From assembly GCA_934693165.1 (NCBI GenBank), contig CAKUUX010000004.1, forward strand, positions 67,794-131,793: a stretch of 64,000 nt of DNA. The letters run 5' to 3'. The notes beneath the pieces were generated by a model. It made no database searches. It was not told the origin of the DNA and was given only the letters and a program-made list of their open reading frames with translations. Below are positions 8,785-16,751 of the stretch, in pieces. Source of the DNA: an uncultured Candidatus Melainabacteria bacterium. Lineage in GTDB: Bacteria; Cyanobacteriota; Vampirovibrionia; Gastranaerophilales; Gastranaerophilaceae. The position numbers and the translations under genes are program-made. Numbering within the stretch: position 1 is the stretch's first letter; each line of letters starts with the position of its first letter.

Positions 8785-9168
8785 ATGCAAGATTTAAGTT
8801 ATTTGGCAACAGGTGGAGTTCTTAATTTCGACCCAAACGCATACTTAAATTCACCAGTAGTTGGTAATACAAACCCATACAGTCAAATTGGTTTGTTGCC
8901 ACAAGGTACAAAATTGCAAAACCAACCTGCTAAAGACGGTTTTATCTCTAAAAACAAAGACACAATTAAAAAAGCTGTAGCTGGTACAATTTTGGTAGGC
9001 TTGGCAGCTTTCGGTATCTACAAATGTAAAAATGGTGCTTCAAAAATTGCAGACGCTATCTCTAAAAAAGGTGAAGCAGTAACAAAAACTGCAACAGAAA
9101 CTTTAAACCAAGGGAAATCTTTTTTAAGCAATTGTGTAGATAAAGTAACAAAATTTTTCAAAAAATAA
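8785..9168 (+). CDS. hypothetical protein with one membrane helix
   Basis: Unrecognised 127-aa protein. The first 55 residues are polar and rich in Asn, Pro and Gly. A single membrane helix (AVAGTILVGLAAFGIYKC) lies near residues 69-86 and is followed by a basic amphipathic helical tail ending in KVTKFFKK. There is no N-terminal signal peptide. The ATG has AGGAGTAAGG upstream as ribosome binding site, and a strong terminator follows at 9206-9235, so it is a single-gene unit facing the large minus-strand gene 9279-11144. The amphipathic tail could bind membranes; no function is proposed. Confidence 0.65.
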   Translation: MQDLSYLATGGVLNFDPNAYLNSPVVGNTNPYSQIGLLPQGTKLQNQPAKDGFISKNKDTIKKAVAGTILVGLAAFGIYKCKNGASKIADAISKKGEAVTKTATETLNQGKSFLSNCVDKVTKFFKK

Positions 9169-9205
9169 CAAATTTAACCAAATAACTAAACCAAAAACCA
9201 ATCTT

Positions 9206-9235
9206 AGAGGTATTATTTTATAATACCTCTTTTAT
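9206..9235 (+). terminator. terminator of the 127-aa membrane protein gene
   Basis: A perfect 10-bp stem (9206-9215 with 9221-9230) with a 5-base loop is followed by TTTATTTTT. It is placed 37 bases after the stop codon at 9168. Confidence 0.8.
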
Positions 9236-9245
9236 TTTTGAAATA

Positions 9246-9272
9246 AAAAAGACTTCCTTAAGGAAGCCTTTT
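9246..9272 (-). terminator. terminator of the 621-aa coiled-coil gene
   Basis: Minus strand: a stem of about 9 bp (AAGGCTTCC/GGAAGTCTT, one G-T pair) with loop TTAA is followed by a long T-run. It lies directly after the stop codon at 9279. Confidence 0.7.
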
Positions 9273-9278
9273 TCAAAA

Positions 9279-11144
9279 TTATCTGATATTTTCTGCACTT
9301 GAATGTGAAACTGGTCTTGTTGAACGGTCTTCTTTTGGTTTGCCAGCTTCATATAAACTTTTAATTTTAGTAGTTGTTTTGTATAAAGTACTTTCTTTAT
9401 CAGAATGCATTGTAGAGCTTGAGCCAAAAATTGAGCCATCTCTGTCTGAATCTCTTCTGTGTGCAGCATCAAAACTTCCAACTGTTGCCAAAGCATCAAG
9501 TGCAACAGTTACACCATCACCTCTTCCAGTAACAAGGTCATTTGAAATACCAGCAACACCTGACAAGCCATTAAATATATCACCAGCTTTACTGTTTTTT
9601 ATACCAACAGCATTTGATAGCGCTGATAATCCGTCTGAAAGTGCTGCGCCTGCATCACCTTTCATTAAATCTTTGGTTGTTTTTGCACCATCTTTTATCG
9701 CATCTCCAACTGAAACGGCAGTACTCAATACATTTTTATGTTGGCTTGCAAAGTTTGAAATTGCTTGAATTTTTGAATTACCTTGCATTGGTAAAGCGCC
9801 AATACCTTTAACCATTGCAGCAGAAGATGTAATTGTCTTACCGACAGCTGAAATTACGCCTGTAACATCGCCTTTTGCAACATTGATTGCAACATCAGAA
9901 ACATTTGCAGCAGTACTTAAAACTTTTGAAGTAGTAGTTATTGTGCTACCAGTAGTTTTTAAGACTGTACCAACTTGAGTAACAGTTGCACCAACGCCAG
10001 TAACAGAGCCACCAGTTGCAGTAGTAGTTACGCCACCTGCTGTAGTTGTGCCACCTGCAGCCTCAACAGGTACACCAGCACCAAATACAGGAATTAGTGG
10101 AATACCTATAGCAGTTAATGTTGCACCAATACCAGTTAAAATACCACCTGCAGCAGTAGTACCAACACCTGCAGCCGTTGTTGTAGCACCTGCAGCTTGT
10201 ACACCGACACCAGCAGCGTTAAGAACAGTACCTGTAACATCAAGGGCTTGAGCTACCGTTGCAACTTGTTTTGTTGCGCCTGAGAATTGTGTTAATAAAC
10301 TTTCATCAGCTTGAGCTTGTTGTTGATCATTCTGCGCTTGTGCTTGTTCTGATTGAATTTGAGCTTGTGCTGTTGCAGAAGAAGTTTTCATTTCTTCAGC
10401 GACAGCATTAGATTGCGCTAATTGAACTTGTATTTGTTGTTCATTTGATTGAATTTGCGAAATTTTATCATTTACAGCAACCAAAGAACTATCCGTTTGA
10501 CTAGCACCTTTTGATTCAATATCTTGAATTTCGGCACCTGTTTTTAATGACAATGCACTATGCATGCCTGTACCTGTTCCTGAACCATCATCACCTTGTA
10601 ACGATGCTAATTCAGAAGCAGCAGCCTCACTTTGAGCAACAAGACTTTCAACTTTTGCTTGAGAATTATCTAATTTTGCAGAACTTTGTTGGGCTTTAGC
10701 GTTTGCATTAGCACCAGTTTGTTCAACTTTAGCTTGAGAAGTCTGAGCCTTTTGTTGTTTAGATTTAGCTTTAGCACTAACACCTTGAGCACCAGCCTGA
10801 GCTGATTTCATATCCATGCCAGATGCTTGCTGTTGTTGCTGTTCGGCACCTGCTTTCTTTGTTTCTGCATCTCCTTTCTTGCCTTCAGCATCTTTTACAT
10901 TCGTTCTAGCTTTATCTAATTTTCCATTTGTTTCAGAAATTTTTGATTTTGCTTGCTTACCAGAATTTTCTGCCTTATTAAGTTGTGACAAAATTTGTTT
11001 TTGGTTATCTTCACCACCAAAAATAGAGTTAATTTTTGAAATAGCACCTAACGCTAAACCAGACATACCTGAAGATACTTTGCTTTTAGCTTCGCTTAAA
11101 TCAATATCGCCGATGTTTCCTATTGATGGAATGTTTGCGCCCAT
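9279..11144 (-). CDS. long coiled-coil and Gly/Ala-heptad protein, sigma-28-like promoter
   Basis: Unrecognised protein of about 621 aa. Residues 40-290 are Gln/Ala/Ser/Lys-rich and read as long coiled coils. Roughly 305-420 form a run of seven-residue units of the type xxTAAGG, hydrophobic and Gly/Thr-rich. The C-terminal third is mixed helical and ends with a basic tail. A longer start exists at 11177, but it has no ribosome binding site and would lie only about 5 bases after the predicted transcription start; ATG at 11144 has AAAGGGTGAG and is preferred. The sigma-28-like promoter at 11190-11216 suggests export or surface assembly with the late flagellar genes. This is inference only. Confidence 0.7.
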   Translation of the reverse strand: MGANIPSIGNIGDIDLSEAKSKVSSGMSGLALGAISKINSIFGGEDNQKQILSQLNKAENSGKQAKSKISETNGKLDKARTNVKDAEGKKGDAETKKAGAEQQQQQASGMDMKSAQAGAQGVSAKAKSKQQKAQTSQAKVEQTGANANAKAQQSSAKLDNSQAKVESLVAQSEAAASELASLQGDDGSGTGTGMHSALSLKTGAEIQDIESKGASQTDSSLVAVNDKISQIQSNEQQIQVQLAQSNAVAEEMKTSSATAQAQIQSEQAQAQNDQQQAQADESLLTQFSGATKQVATVAQALDVTGTVLNAAGVGVQAAGATTTAAGVGTTAAGGILTGIGATLTAIGIPLIPVFGAGVPVEAAGGTTTAGGVTTTATGGSVTGVGATVTQVGTVLKTTGSTITTTSKVLSTAANVSDVAINVAKGDVTGVISAVGKTITSSAAMVKGIGALPMQGNSKIQAISNFASQHKNVLSTAVSVGDAIKDGAKTTKDLMKGDAGAALSDGLSALSNAVGIKNSKAGDIFNGLSGVAGISNDLVTGRGDGVTVALDALATVGSFDAAHRRDSDRDGSIFGSSSTMHSDKESTLYKTTTKIKSLYEAGKPKEDRSTRPVSHSSAENIR

Positions 11145-11189
11145 TTTGCTCACCCTTTTTTTTAAATCTAGAGACATTTTACATTTTCA

Positions 11190-11216
11190 TGTACGGCAAA
11201 AAATTTTAAAACTTTA
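11190..11216 (-). promoter_or_regulatory. sigma-28-like promoter
   Basis: Minus strand: TAAAGTTT (11216-11209), exactly 11 bases, then GCCGTACA (11197-11190). The -35 matches the FliA consensus perfectly; the -10 keeps the GCCG core. It would drive the gene at 9279-11144. Confidence 0.7.
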
Positions 11217-11293
11217 GAAAAAATTAGAAAATGTTAAGAATTTTTAACACAAATTTTCAAGCTATTACATGGTTTCGGCATGATTAACCAAAA

Positions 11294-12895
11294 TTATGAT
11301 TCAAACAAATTATTAATCTTATTAGTAATATCTTGTGGGTCAATTTCATTAGTAACTTTATTAATATCTTGTGCTATTTGATACAACTTAGCAGCCTCAA
11401 TCTTATCACCCACAACAGTGATAGCACGAGCTAAGTTAAAATGTGCTAATGCATAATTTGGATTACATTCAATTGACTTTTTAAACAAATCAATTGCTTG
11501 TTGAACACGACCTAAATCATCAAGATAAATAACACCTAAGTTATTGTATGCAATATCGTAATTTGGGTCATTTTCAATTGCTAATTCATATTCTTTAATT
11601 GCTTCATCAGTGTCACCTTTACCCCAATGTAAGAAACCTAAGTTACAATGAATTTTAGCATTTGTAGGCTCTAAATCTAATGCACTTCTATATACAGTCA
11701 AAGCATTTTCATAATCTTCTTTGTCATAGAAAGCAGAACCTAAATTTACGTATATATCAATATCTTCTGGAGTAAGAAGATACGCACTTTGGTATGCACT
11801 AATTGCAGCATCCAAATCTTTTTTGTTTTCTTGATATACAAAGCCTAAAGTTTGTGTAATTACAGAAGTCCAAACTCTGTTTGGATTTAATGTAATTGCA
11901 GATTGATAATGAGAAATAGCTTCTTTAATTTCACCTTTAACATAATACAAGTTTGCCAAGTTTGAATGGAATTCTGGCATAGTAGGCAAAATTGTGATTA
12001 GTTTTTGATAAGTTTCAATAGCGCTATCGTAATCACCTTGTTCTTCATACGCTTGGCATAAGTGACGATATGCAGGAATATTCAAGCTATCAATCCAAAT
12101 TGCCATTTTATATTCTGTAATAGCATTGTCATATTGACCAATTGTTCTATAAATATCACCTAAAAGGCAATACAAAGGAGTAAATCCTGGAGCTTTTTCA
12201 ATTGCATCAATATAAATATCAATAGCTTTTTCTAAACCTCTTGTTTGTACCATATAATAACCTTTTACCAAAACTGGTAAGAATTTTAGATATGATAATG
12301 ATTTGAATAAATTTTTGATAGCAAAATTGTCAAATGGCAAAGTTATGAAAGACAAAAAGCCTTCCCATTTAGATGCCCACCATTTTGCAGGATTTCTGTG
12401 TGCAGATAATTTGTAAATATTGTGCAATAAGCAATGTGCAGAAGAGCTAGTCCAAGGCGAAACTTTAACGGCTTTTTTCGCATTAAACACTGCTTCTAAA
12501 AATCTTGCTTTTTTAGTATAAGTTTCTGCTAATAAATAATAAGCTTTGCCTAATTTTGCATCTTTAGAAATTGCAGTATTTAAGTAATTTATAGCTTTAT
12601 CTAAGTCACCTTTAAAATATTGAGCCTGACCTATTTTGAAATAAATTTCTGCAGAATTAATATAAGTTTCTAATGCACGTTGATATTCAGTTATTGCTTC
12701 ATCAATATATTGATAAGTATTTGAGATATCCAAGTGCCATTCAAGATATAAATCGCCTAATTTGATATGTAAATCAGGATTTGTAGGATCTTTTTCTAAC
12801 AAAAGTTGGCAACGCTCAATTTCTTGTTGAACTTTGCTCTTTTTACTTTTATCGTTAAATTGTCTATCTAAGTTTTCTATATCTTTTTGCTTCAT
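11294..12895 (-). CDS. TPR-repeat protein
   Basis: Soluble 533-aa protein made almost wholly of tetratricopeptide repeats, at least ten by eye, in two blocks: about 40-160 and 220-520. The repeats show the usual A-x-x-x-Y-x-x-A pattern (for instance DAISAYQSAYLLTPEDIDIYVNLG). The linker around 165-215 is less regular. There is no signal peptide or membrane segment. It starts 3 bases after the PilZ gene stop, so the two are co-transcribed and probably act together. TPR arrays bind partner proteins; the partner is not known. Confidence 0.88.
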   Translation of the reverse strand: MKQKDIENLDRQFNDKSKKSKVQQEIERCQLLLEKDPTNPDLHIKLGDLYLEWHLDISNTYQYIDEAITEYQRALETYINSAEIYFKIGQAQYFKGDLDKAINYLNTAISKDAKLGKAYYLLAETYTKKARFLEAVFNAKKAVKVSPWTSSSAHCLLHNIYKLSAHRNPAKWWASKWEGFLSFITLPFDNFAIKNLFKSLSYLKFLPVLVKGYYMVQTRGLEKAIDIYIDAIEKAPGFTPLYCLLGDIYRTIGQYDNAITEYKMAIWIDSLNIPAYRHLCQAYEEQGDYDSAIETYQKLITILPTMPEFHSNLANLYYVKGEIKEAISHYQSAITLNPNRVWTSVITQTLGFVYQENKKDLDAAISAYQSAYLLTPEDIDIYVNLGSAFYDKEDYENALTVYRSALDLEPTNAKIHCNLGFLHWGKGDTDEAIKEYELAIENDPNYDIAYNNLGVIYLDDLGRVQQAIDLFKKSIECNPNYALAHFNLARAITVVGDKIEAAKLYQIAQDINKVTNEIDPQDITNKINNLFES

Positions 12896-12898
12896 ATA

Positions 12899-13585
12899 CT
12901 AATCTTGTTTTCTATTAAGAATGCCCTCTATTTTAAAACAAATTTTAATGATTTTGTCTTTATCTTCTTCTTTAATTTTAGTGAATTTTACACCATATTG
13001 CAGAGGTGGAAGATTTGTTTTAGGAACAAGAACCCCTTGTGCAATTATTATATCATCAAACAAGTTAATTTTAAAGGTAATTGTTTTATTGTAAGGTAGC
13101 TCTTGTTTTGACTCAATTTTAAGTCCACCACCACCGATATCAATGGTTTCAGCCTCAACAGTAAATCTTTCAAATTCACACTGCAATTTAGTTGCAAACT
13201 CAACCATATCATCACGATTTAAGTCACCACTTTCTTTAACTAACTCGTCATATTCACAATCAACAATTGTTTCCATTGGAACACGAGTATAAACACGACG
13301 TTGCATAACTTGTGCAGACTCTTCGTTGTATTCCAATGTAAAATCATCGTTTTCTGGTGAAGTCAAAACTAACGCAGTGTACAATAAAACACCTGCTCTA
13401 GTAAAAACTTTTGTCTTAACTTCTTCACCTTCTTGCAAAATATCAAGGTGTTGTTGCCAATCTTGAGGCTGAGTAAGAACAATTCTGTCTGGATAAACAA
13501 CTCTAATGTAGCAAGAAATAGCCCTTTCGCCATAAGGTGTGTCAAATAAAATATTTAATTGTTGATTTGGTTGTAAATTTGTCAT
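12899..13585 (-). CDS. PilZ-domain c-di-GMP receptor, YcgR-like
   Basis: Cytoplasmic 228-aa protein with an N-terminal YcgR-like beta domain (1-90) and a C-terminal PilZ domain (95-220). The c-di-GMP binding motif RRxxxR is RRVYTR at 96-101. The second motif (D/N)xSxxG appears as DIGGGG at 149-154, with Gly in place of Ser. In other flagellated bacteria such proteins brake the flagellar motor; that role here is inferred from the family and from flagellar genes in the window. It leads an operon with the TPR protein. Its promoter region, with a TATACT-type -10, is shared with divergent prfB. Confidence 0.88.
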   Translation of the reverse strand: MTNLQPNQQLNILFDTPYGERAISCYIRVVYPDRIVLTQPQDWQQHLDILQEGEEVKTKVFTRAGVLLYTALVLTSPENDDFTLEYNEESAQVMQRRVYTRVPMETIVDCEYDELVKESGDLNRDDMVEFATKLQCEFERFTVEAETIDIGGGGLKIESKQELPYNKTITFKINLFDDIIIAQGVLVPKTNLPPLQYGVKFTKIKEEDKDKIIKICFKIEGILNRKQD

Positions 13586-13630
13586 GAGTTTATTCTAAAT
13601 AATATACGTAAAAAAAGCAACTTTTTATAG

Positions 13631-13642
13631 TATAATTTACGT
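13631..13642 (+). promoter_or_regulatory. -10 element giving a near-leaderless prfB mRNA
   Basis: A perfect TATAAT (13631-13636) ends six bases before the prfB ATG at 13643, so transcription would begin at or next to the start codon. No ribosome binding site fits in the gap. No convincing -35 was seen. Confidence 0.5.
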
Positions 13643-14705
13643 ATGGAAATAAACAATCTTAAAAATAGAATAAATAAAAATAAGGAGTGTCTTTGACTTA
13701 GAAAAACTTTCAAAGGAATTAAAGGAGATTGAAGAAAAACTTCAAAGCCCAGAATGCTGGTCAAATCAAGCACTAGCAAACGAACTTGGACAAAACTCAC
13801 GAGAGATAAAAGATACTTTAGAAAAATTTTCAAAATGGGAAGAGATAATTTCTGACGCAGAAATTGCAGACGAATTAAAAGATGAAGATTTAATAAAAGA
13901 ATCAGAAGAAAAAATTTTAGAATTAGAAAAAGAACTTGATAGCTTTGAAGTAAAAATGATGTTAAGTGGCGAATACGATAGCGCAAACGCAATTTTAACA
14001 GTAAATGCAGGCGCAGGGGGTACAGATGCTCAAGACTGGGCAAGTATGTTACTTAGAATGTATTCACGCTGGGGTGAATCAAAGGGCTACAAAGTTGATT
14101 TACTAGAAAAATCAGACGGTGAAGAAGCAGGCATAAAATCTGCAACAATAAAGCTAACAGGCAAGTACGCCTATGGTTATGCAAAAGCCGAAAAAGGTGT
14201 ACATAGACTTGTTAGACTTTCACCTTTTAATTCAAGCAACAAAAGACAAACAAGCTTTGCCTCTGTTGAAGTTAGTCCAATTATTCCAGACTTTGAAAAG
14301 AAAATAATTATCCCACCAGAAGATATTGAAGTAGATACAATGCGTTCTGGTGGTGCAGGTGGACAAAATGTTAATAAAGTCGAAACAGCAGTAAGAATTG
14401 TCCATAAACCAACTGGTATCGTTGTAAGATGTCAGCAAGAACGTTCACAACTTCAAAATAAAGAAAATGCAATGCAAATTCTTGCGTCAAAACTTTTGGA
14501 AATAAAACAACAAGAGCACGAAAAAAAACTTGCCGAACTAAAAGGCGAAAACTTTGACATAAATTTTGGTTCACAAATTCGTTCTTACGTTTTCCACCCA
14601 TACAAAATGGTAAAAGACCACAGAACAGGCTACGAAACAAGTGATGTAGAAGGAACAATGAACGGAAACCTTGACGGTTTTATTGAAGCATTTTTAAAAC
14701 AGTAA
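13643..14705 (+). CDS. prfB: peptide chain release factor 2, with programmed +1 frameshift
   Basis: RF2 releases finished proteins at UGA and UAA. Translation starts at 13643 and reads 17 codons to CTT-TGA (13691-13696); a +1 slip skips T13694 and continues with GAC at 13695, giving 353 aa (E. coli RF2 has 365). The site AAGGAGTGTCTTTGAC has the internal Shine-Dalgarno AAGGAG three bases before CTT, as in the classic autoregulated RF2 site. The stop-recognition tripeptide SPF is at about 193-195 and the catalytic GGQ at 239-241. The N-terminal part is shorter than usual by about 8 residues. An ordinary ORF search would truncate it to start at 13956. Confidence 0.96.
13682..13697 (+). promoter_or_regulatory. 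RF2 recoding site
   Basis: AAGGAG (internal Shine-Dalgarno), TGT, CTT (slippery), TGA stop, C. The order and spacing are those of the known prfB +1 frameshift site: low RF2 leads to pausing at UGA-C and a slip into the productive frame. Confidence 0.95.
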
Positions 14706-14821
14706 AATTCTGTTATAAATTTTGTTGGGCAAGTTTGCCAACCTACAAACTCGCAATAATGTGATAGAATAAATGTAATTCGTTTTTGCTAAATGGACAA
14801 TAAAATGCCTGCGAAGCAGGC

Positions 14822-14954
14822 AAAAAAAAACTCTCTTACGAGAGGCTACTTCTTTCTATATGTCCTAATCTTTATTTAGTGTTATGTGTTATATATTTAG
14901 GAGTTTATATGAGAGTAAATGTATTAGTGTTTAAATAACACTTTTAAAATCCAC
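14822..14954 (-). ncRNA. candidate small regulatory RNA, Yfr1-like layout
   Basis: A good sigma-70 promoter on the minus strand predicts a start near 14954. The predicted RNA has a 5' hairpin (AGTGTT/AACACT, 14926-14942), an unpaired middle with AACTCCTAA (14905-14897), which is complementary to a Shine-Dalgarno sequence, and a 3' hairpin (14831-14844) followed by nine T. About 130 nt in all. This order resembles cyanobacterial Yfr1, whose loop carries ACUCCUCAC, but the sequence match is limited to the CUCCU core. Promoter and terminator are seen; the RNA itself and its function are inferred. Confidence 0.55.
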
Positions 14955-14960
14955 ATCTAT

Positions 14961-14989
14961 ATAATACAATCTAAAAAGTTTTAAGTCAA
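14961..14989 (-). promoter_or_regulatory. promoter of the candidate small RNA
   Basis: Minus strand: TTGACT (14989-14984), 17-base spacer, TATTAT (14966-14961). No minus-strand protein gene follows, only the short segment ending at the terminator hairpin 14831-14844. Confidence 0.65.
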
Positions 14990-15187
14990 CCTTTTTATTC
15001 ATTAAAAAATAAGGATTTCCGTAAAATAAGCTAATAGTGTCAAAAACACACTTTACAAAAATTCACATTGCCAGTTTTCTGTTATTTTATTAATTTAGTA
15101 AACTTTTTATTAAAATTTTTCCTATTTTTATAAATTGTGCTATAACCATATTAACGACTTACTTATTATTTTATAAAGGGGAATTTT

Positions 15188-16540
15188 ATGAACAAATACG
15201 TTGAAAAAGTTTTAGAACAAACAAAAAAGAAAAATCCTAATGAACCAGAATATCTTCAAGCTGTTGAAGAAGTTCTTATGTCAATTGAACCAGTTGTTGA
15301 AAAACATCCAGAATTTGAACAACTTGGAATTTTAGAAAGAATGGTTGAACCTGAAAGAATTATCACATTCCGTGTTTCTTGGGTTGATGACAAAGGTCAA
15401 GTTCAAGTTAACCGTGCATTCCGTGTTCAATACAGTTCACTAATTGGTCCATACAAAGGAGGCTTAAGACTTCATCCTACAGTTAACCAAAGCATTATGA
15501 AATTCTTAGGTTTTGAACAAATTTTCAAAAACGCTTTAACTGGTCTACCAATTGGTGGTGGTAAAGGTGGTTCTGACTTTGATCCTAAGGGAAAATCAGA
15601 CAGAGAAGTTATGGCATTCTGCCAAGCGTTTATGACAGAGTTACAAAGACATATCGGTCAAGATGTTGACGTTCCTGCAGGTGATATCGGAACAGGTGCT
15701 AGAGAAATCGGCTACATGTTTGGTCAATTCAAACGTATCAGAAATGCTTATGAAAGTGGCGTTTTAACAGGAAAAGGTTTATCTTACGGAGGTTCACTTG
15801 CTAGAACAGAAGCTACAGGCTTTGGTCTTTCATACTATATGCGAGAAATGTTAAAAGCTAACGGCAACCAAGCATTTAACGGTAAAACTGTTACAATTTC
15901 AGGTTCTGGTAACGTTGCAATTTATGCTTGCCAAAAAGTTACAGAGCTTGGTGGTAAAGTAGTTGCAATGAGTGATTCAAACGGTTGTATCTATGATGAA
16001 AATGGTATTGATTTAGAATTAGTAAAAGAAATCAAAGAAGTTAAACGTGGAAGAATTAAAGATTATTTAGAAAAACACTCAAACGCTAAATATCTGGAAA
16101 GAAAAACTGAAGATTCACCAATTTGGACAATCAAAACAGACATTGCACTTCCTTGCGCAACTCAAAACGAAGTAACCTTAAATTCTGCTAAAAAACTTGT
16201 AGAAAATGGTGTAATAGCAGTTGGCGAAGGTGCTAACATGCCTTGTACAAAAGAAGCAACAGAATACTTCTTAGAAAAAGGTGTTCTTGTTGGACCTGCA
16301 AAAGCAGCTAACGCAGGTGGCGTAGCAACTTCAGCTATCGAAATGAGCCAAAACTCAATGAGATATTACTATACATTTGAAGAAGTTGATAAAAAATTAG
16401 ACGGTATCATGACAAACATCTTCAAATCTTGTAAAGATGCAGCTGAAGAATATGGTTTTGGCAACAACTACGTTGCTGGCGCAAATATTGCAGCCTTTGT
16501 TAAACTTTCAGAAGCAATGAAAGCTCAAGGCGTTGTATAA
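15188..16540 (+). CDS. gdhA: glutamate dehydrogenase, NADP-type
   Basis: Hexameric-type glutamate dehydrogenase of 450 aa, the usual size, interconverting 2-oxoglutarate plus ammonia and glutamate. The N-terminal catalytic domain contains KGGLRLHPTVN and PIGGGKGGSDFDP, with the substrate and catalytic lysines. The C-terminal Rossmann domain (from about 200) contains SGSGNVAIYA. The family (gdhA of E. coli type) is mostly NADPH-dependent and assimilatory; cofactor choice is inferred. AAAGGGGAA is the ribosome binding site. It is monocistronic with a very strong terminator. Its high similarity to the conserved family and its own unit suggest a highly expressed nitrogen-assimilation gene. Confidence 0.96.
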   Translation: MNKYVEKVLEQTKKKNPNEPEYLQAVEEVLMSIEPVVEKHPEFEQLGILERMVEPERIITFRVSWVDDKGQVQVNRAFRVQYSSLIGPYKGGLRLHPTVNQSIMKFLGFEQIFKNALTGLPIGGGKGGSDFDPKGKSDREVMAFCQAFMTELQRHIGQDVDVPAGDIGTGAREIGYMFGQFKRIRNAYESGVLTGKGLSYGGSLARTEATGFGLSYYMREMLKANGNQAFNGKTVTISGSGNVAIYACQKVTELGGKVVAMSDSNGCIYDENGIDLELVKEIKEVKRGRIKDYLEKHSNAKYLERKTEDSPIWTIKTDIALPCATQNEVTLNSAKKLVENGVIAVGEGANMPCTKEATEYFLEKGVLVGPAKAANAGGVATSAIEMSQNSMRYYYTFEEVDKKLDGIMTNIFKSCKDAAEEYGFGNNYVAGANIAAFVKLSEAMKAQGVV

Positions 16541-16556
16541 TTTGTAATAATTTATC

Positions 16557-16598
16557 AAACAGAGGGCGAAGCCTACGGCTTCGCCCTCTGTTTTGTTG
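16557..16598 (+). terminator. gdhA terminator
   Basis: A perfect 17-bp stem (16557-16573 with 16577-16593) with loop TAC is followed by TTTGTT. One of the strongest hairpins in the window. Confidence 0.85.
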
Positions 16599-16614
16599 GG
16601 GTAGAAACCCCAAC
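16595..16614. repeat. GTTGGGG palindrome, dispersed repeat
   Basis: GTTGGGGTAGAAACCCCAAC forms an 8-bp stem with a 4-base loop. Related hairpins occur at about 14728-14747 and 55910-55930 (both followed by ACCTAC), so this is a small dispersed intergenic repeat family. Confidence 0.6.
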
Positions 16615-16632
16615 CGAATAAATAAAAAATAA

Positions 16633-16722
16633 CCCTCACCGATTTTTTTACGCACTCATAAATTCGTGCAAAAAATCTCCTCTCCCCTATTTTTGCATAA
16701 ACAAAAATGTGGCGAGGGGAAT
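16633..16722 (+). repeat. dispersed intergenic repeat (CCCTCACCG...GGCGAGGGG), copy 1
   Basis: About 90 bp starting CCCTCACCGA, then a variable middle, then CTCTCCCCTATTT and ending ATGTGGCGAGGGGA. The same element lies in reverse orientation at 53693-53782, and a fragment with CCCTCACCGA is at 55849. The ends are partly complementary, so it can fold. No ORF is present. Confidence 0.65.
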
Positions 16723-16751
16723 AAGCCTATTCACAACTCATCACACACCAA

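Larger units (their letters stand above)
14706..15187. other. intergenic region between prfB and gdhA
   Basis: This 482-bp stretch has no protein gene of note. It holds a GTTGGGC-type dispersed palindrome at about 14728-14747, two hairpins at 14807-14844, the candidate minus-strand small RNA, and the gdhA upstream region. A nine-codon ORF at 14911 with AGGAG upstream lies antisense to the small RNA and is probably its complement rather than a gene. Confidence 0.6.

Noticed and set aside
9340..11217. Several plus-strand ORFs opposite the 621-aa gene
   Set aside because: They are low-complexity shadows of the Gly/Ala/Gln-rich coding strand.
13582..14043. 153-aa Leu-rich ORF antisense to prfB
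   Set aside because: Mirror of the coding strand of prfB; no ribosome binding site, Leu/Phe-rich as expected of an antisense frame.
14911..14940. Nine-codon ORF with AGGAG upstream (plus strand)
   Set aside because: It is complementary to the candidate small RNA, whose promoter and terminator are both good; the AGGAG is explained as the complement of the RNA's CUCCU.
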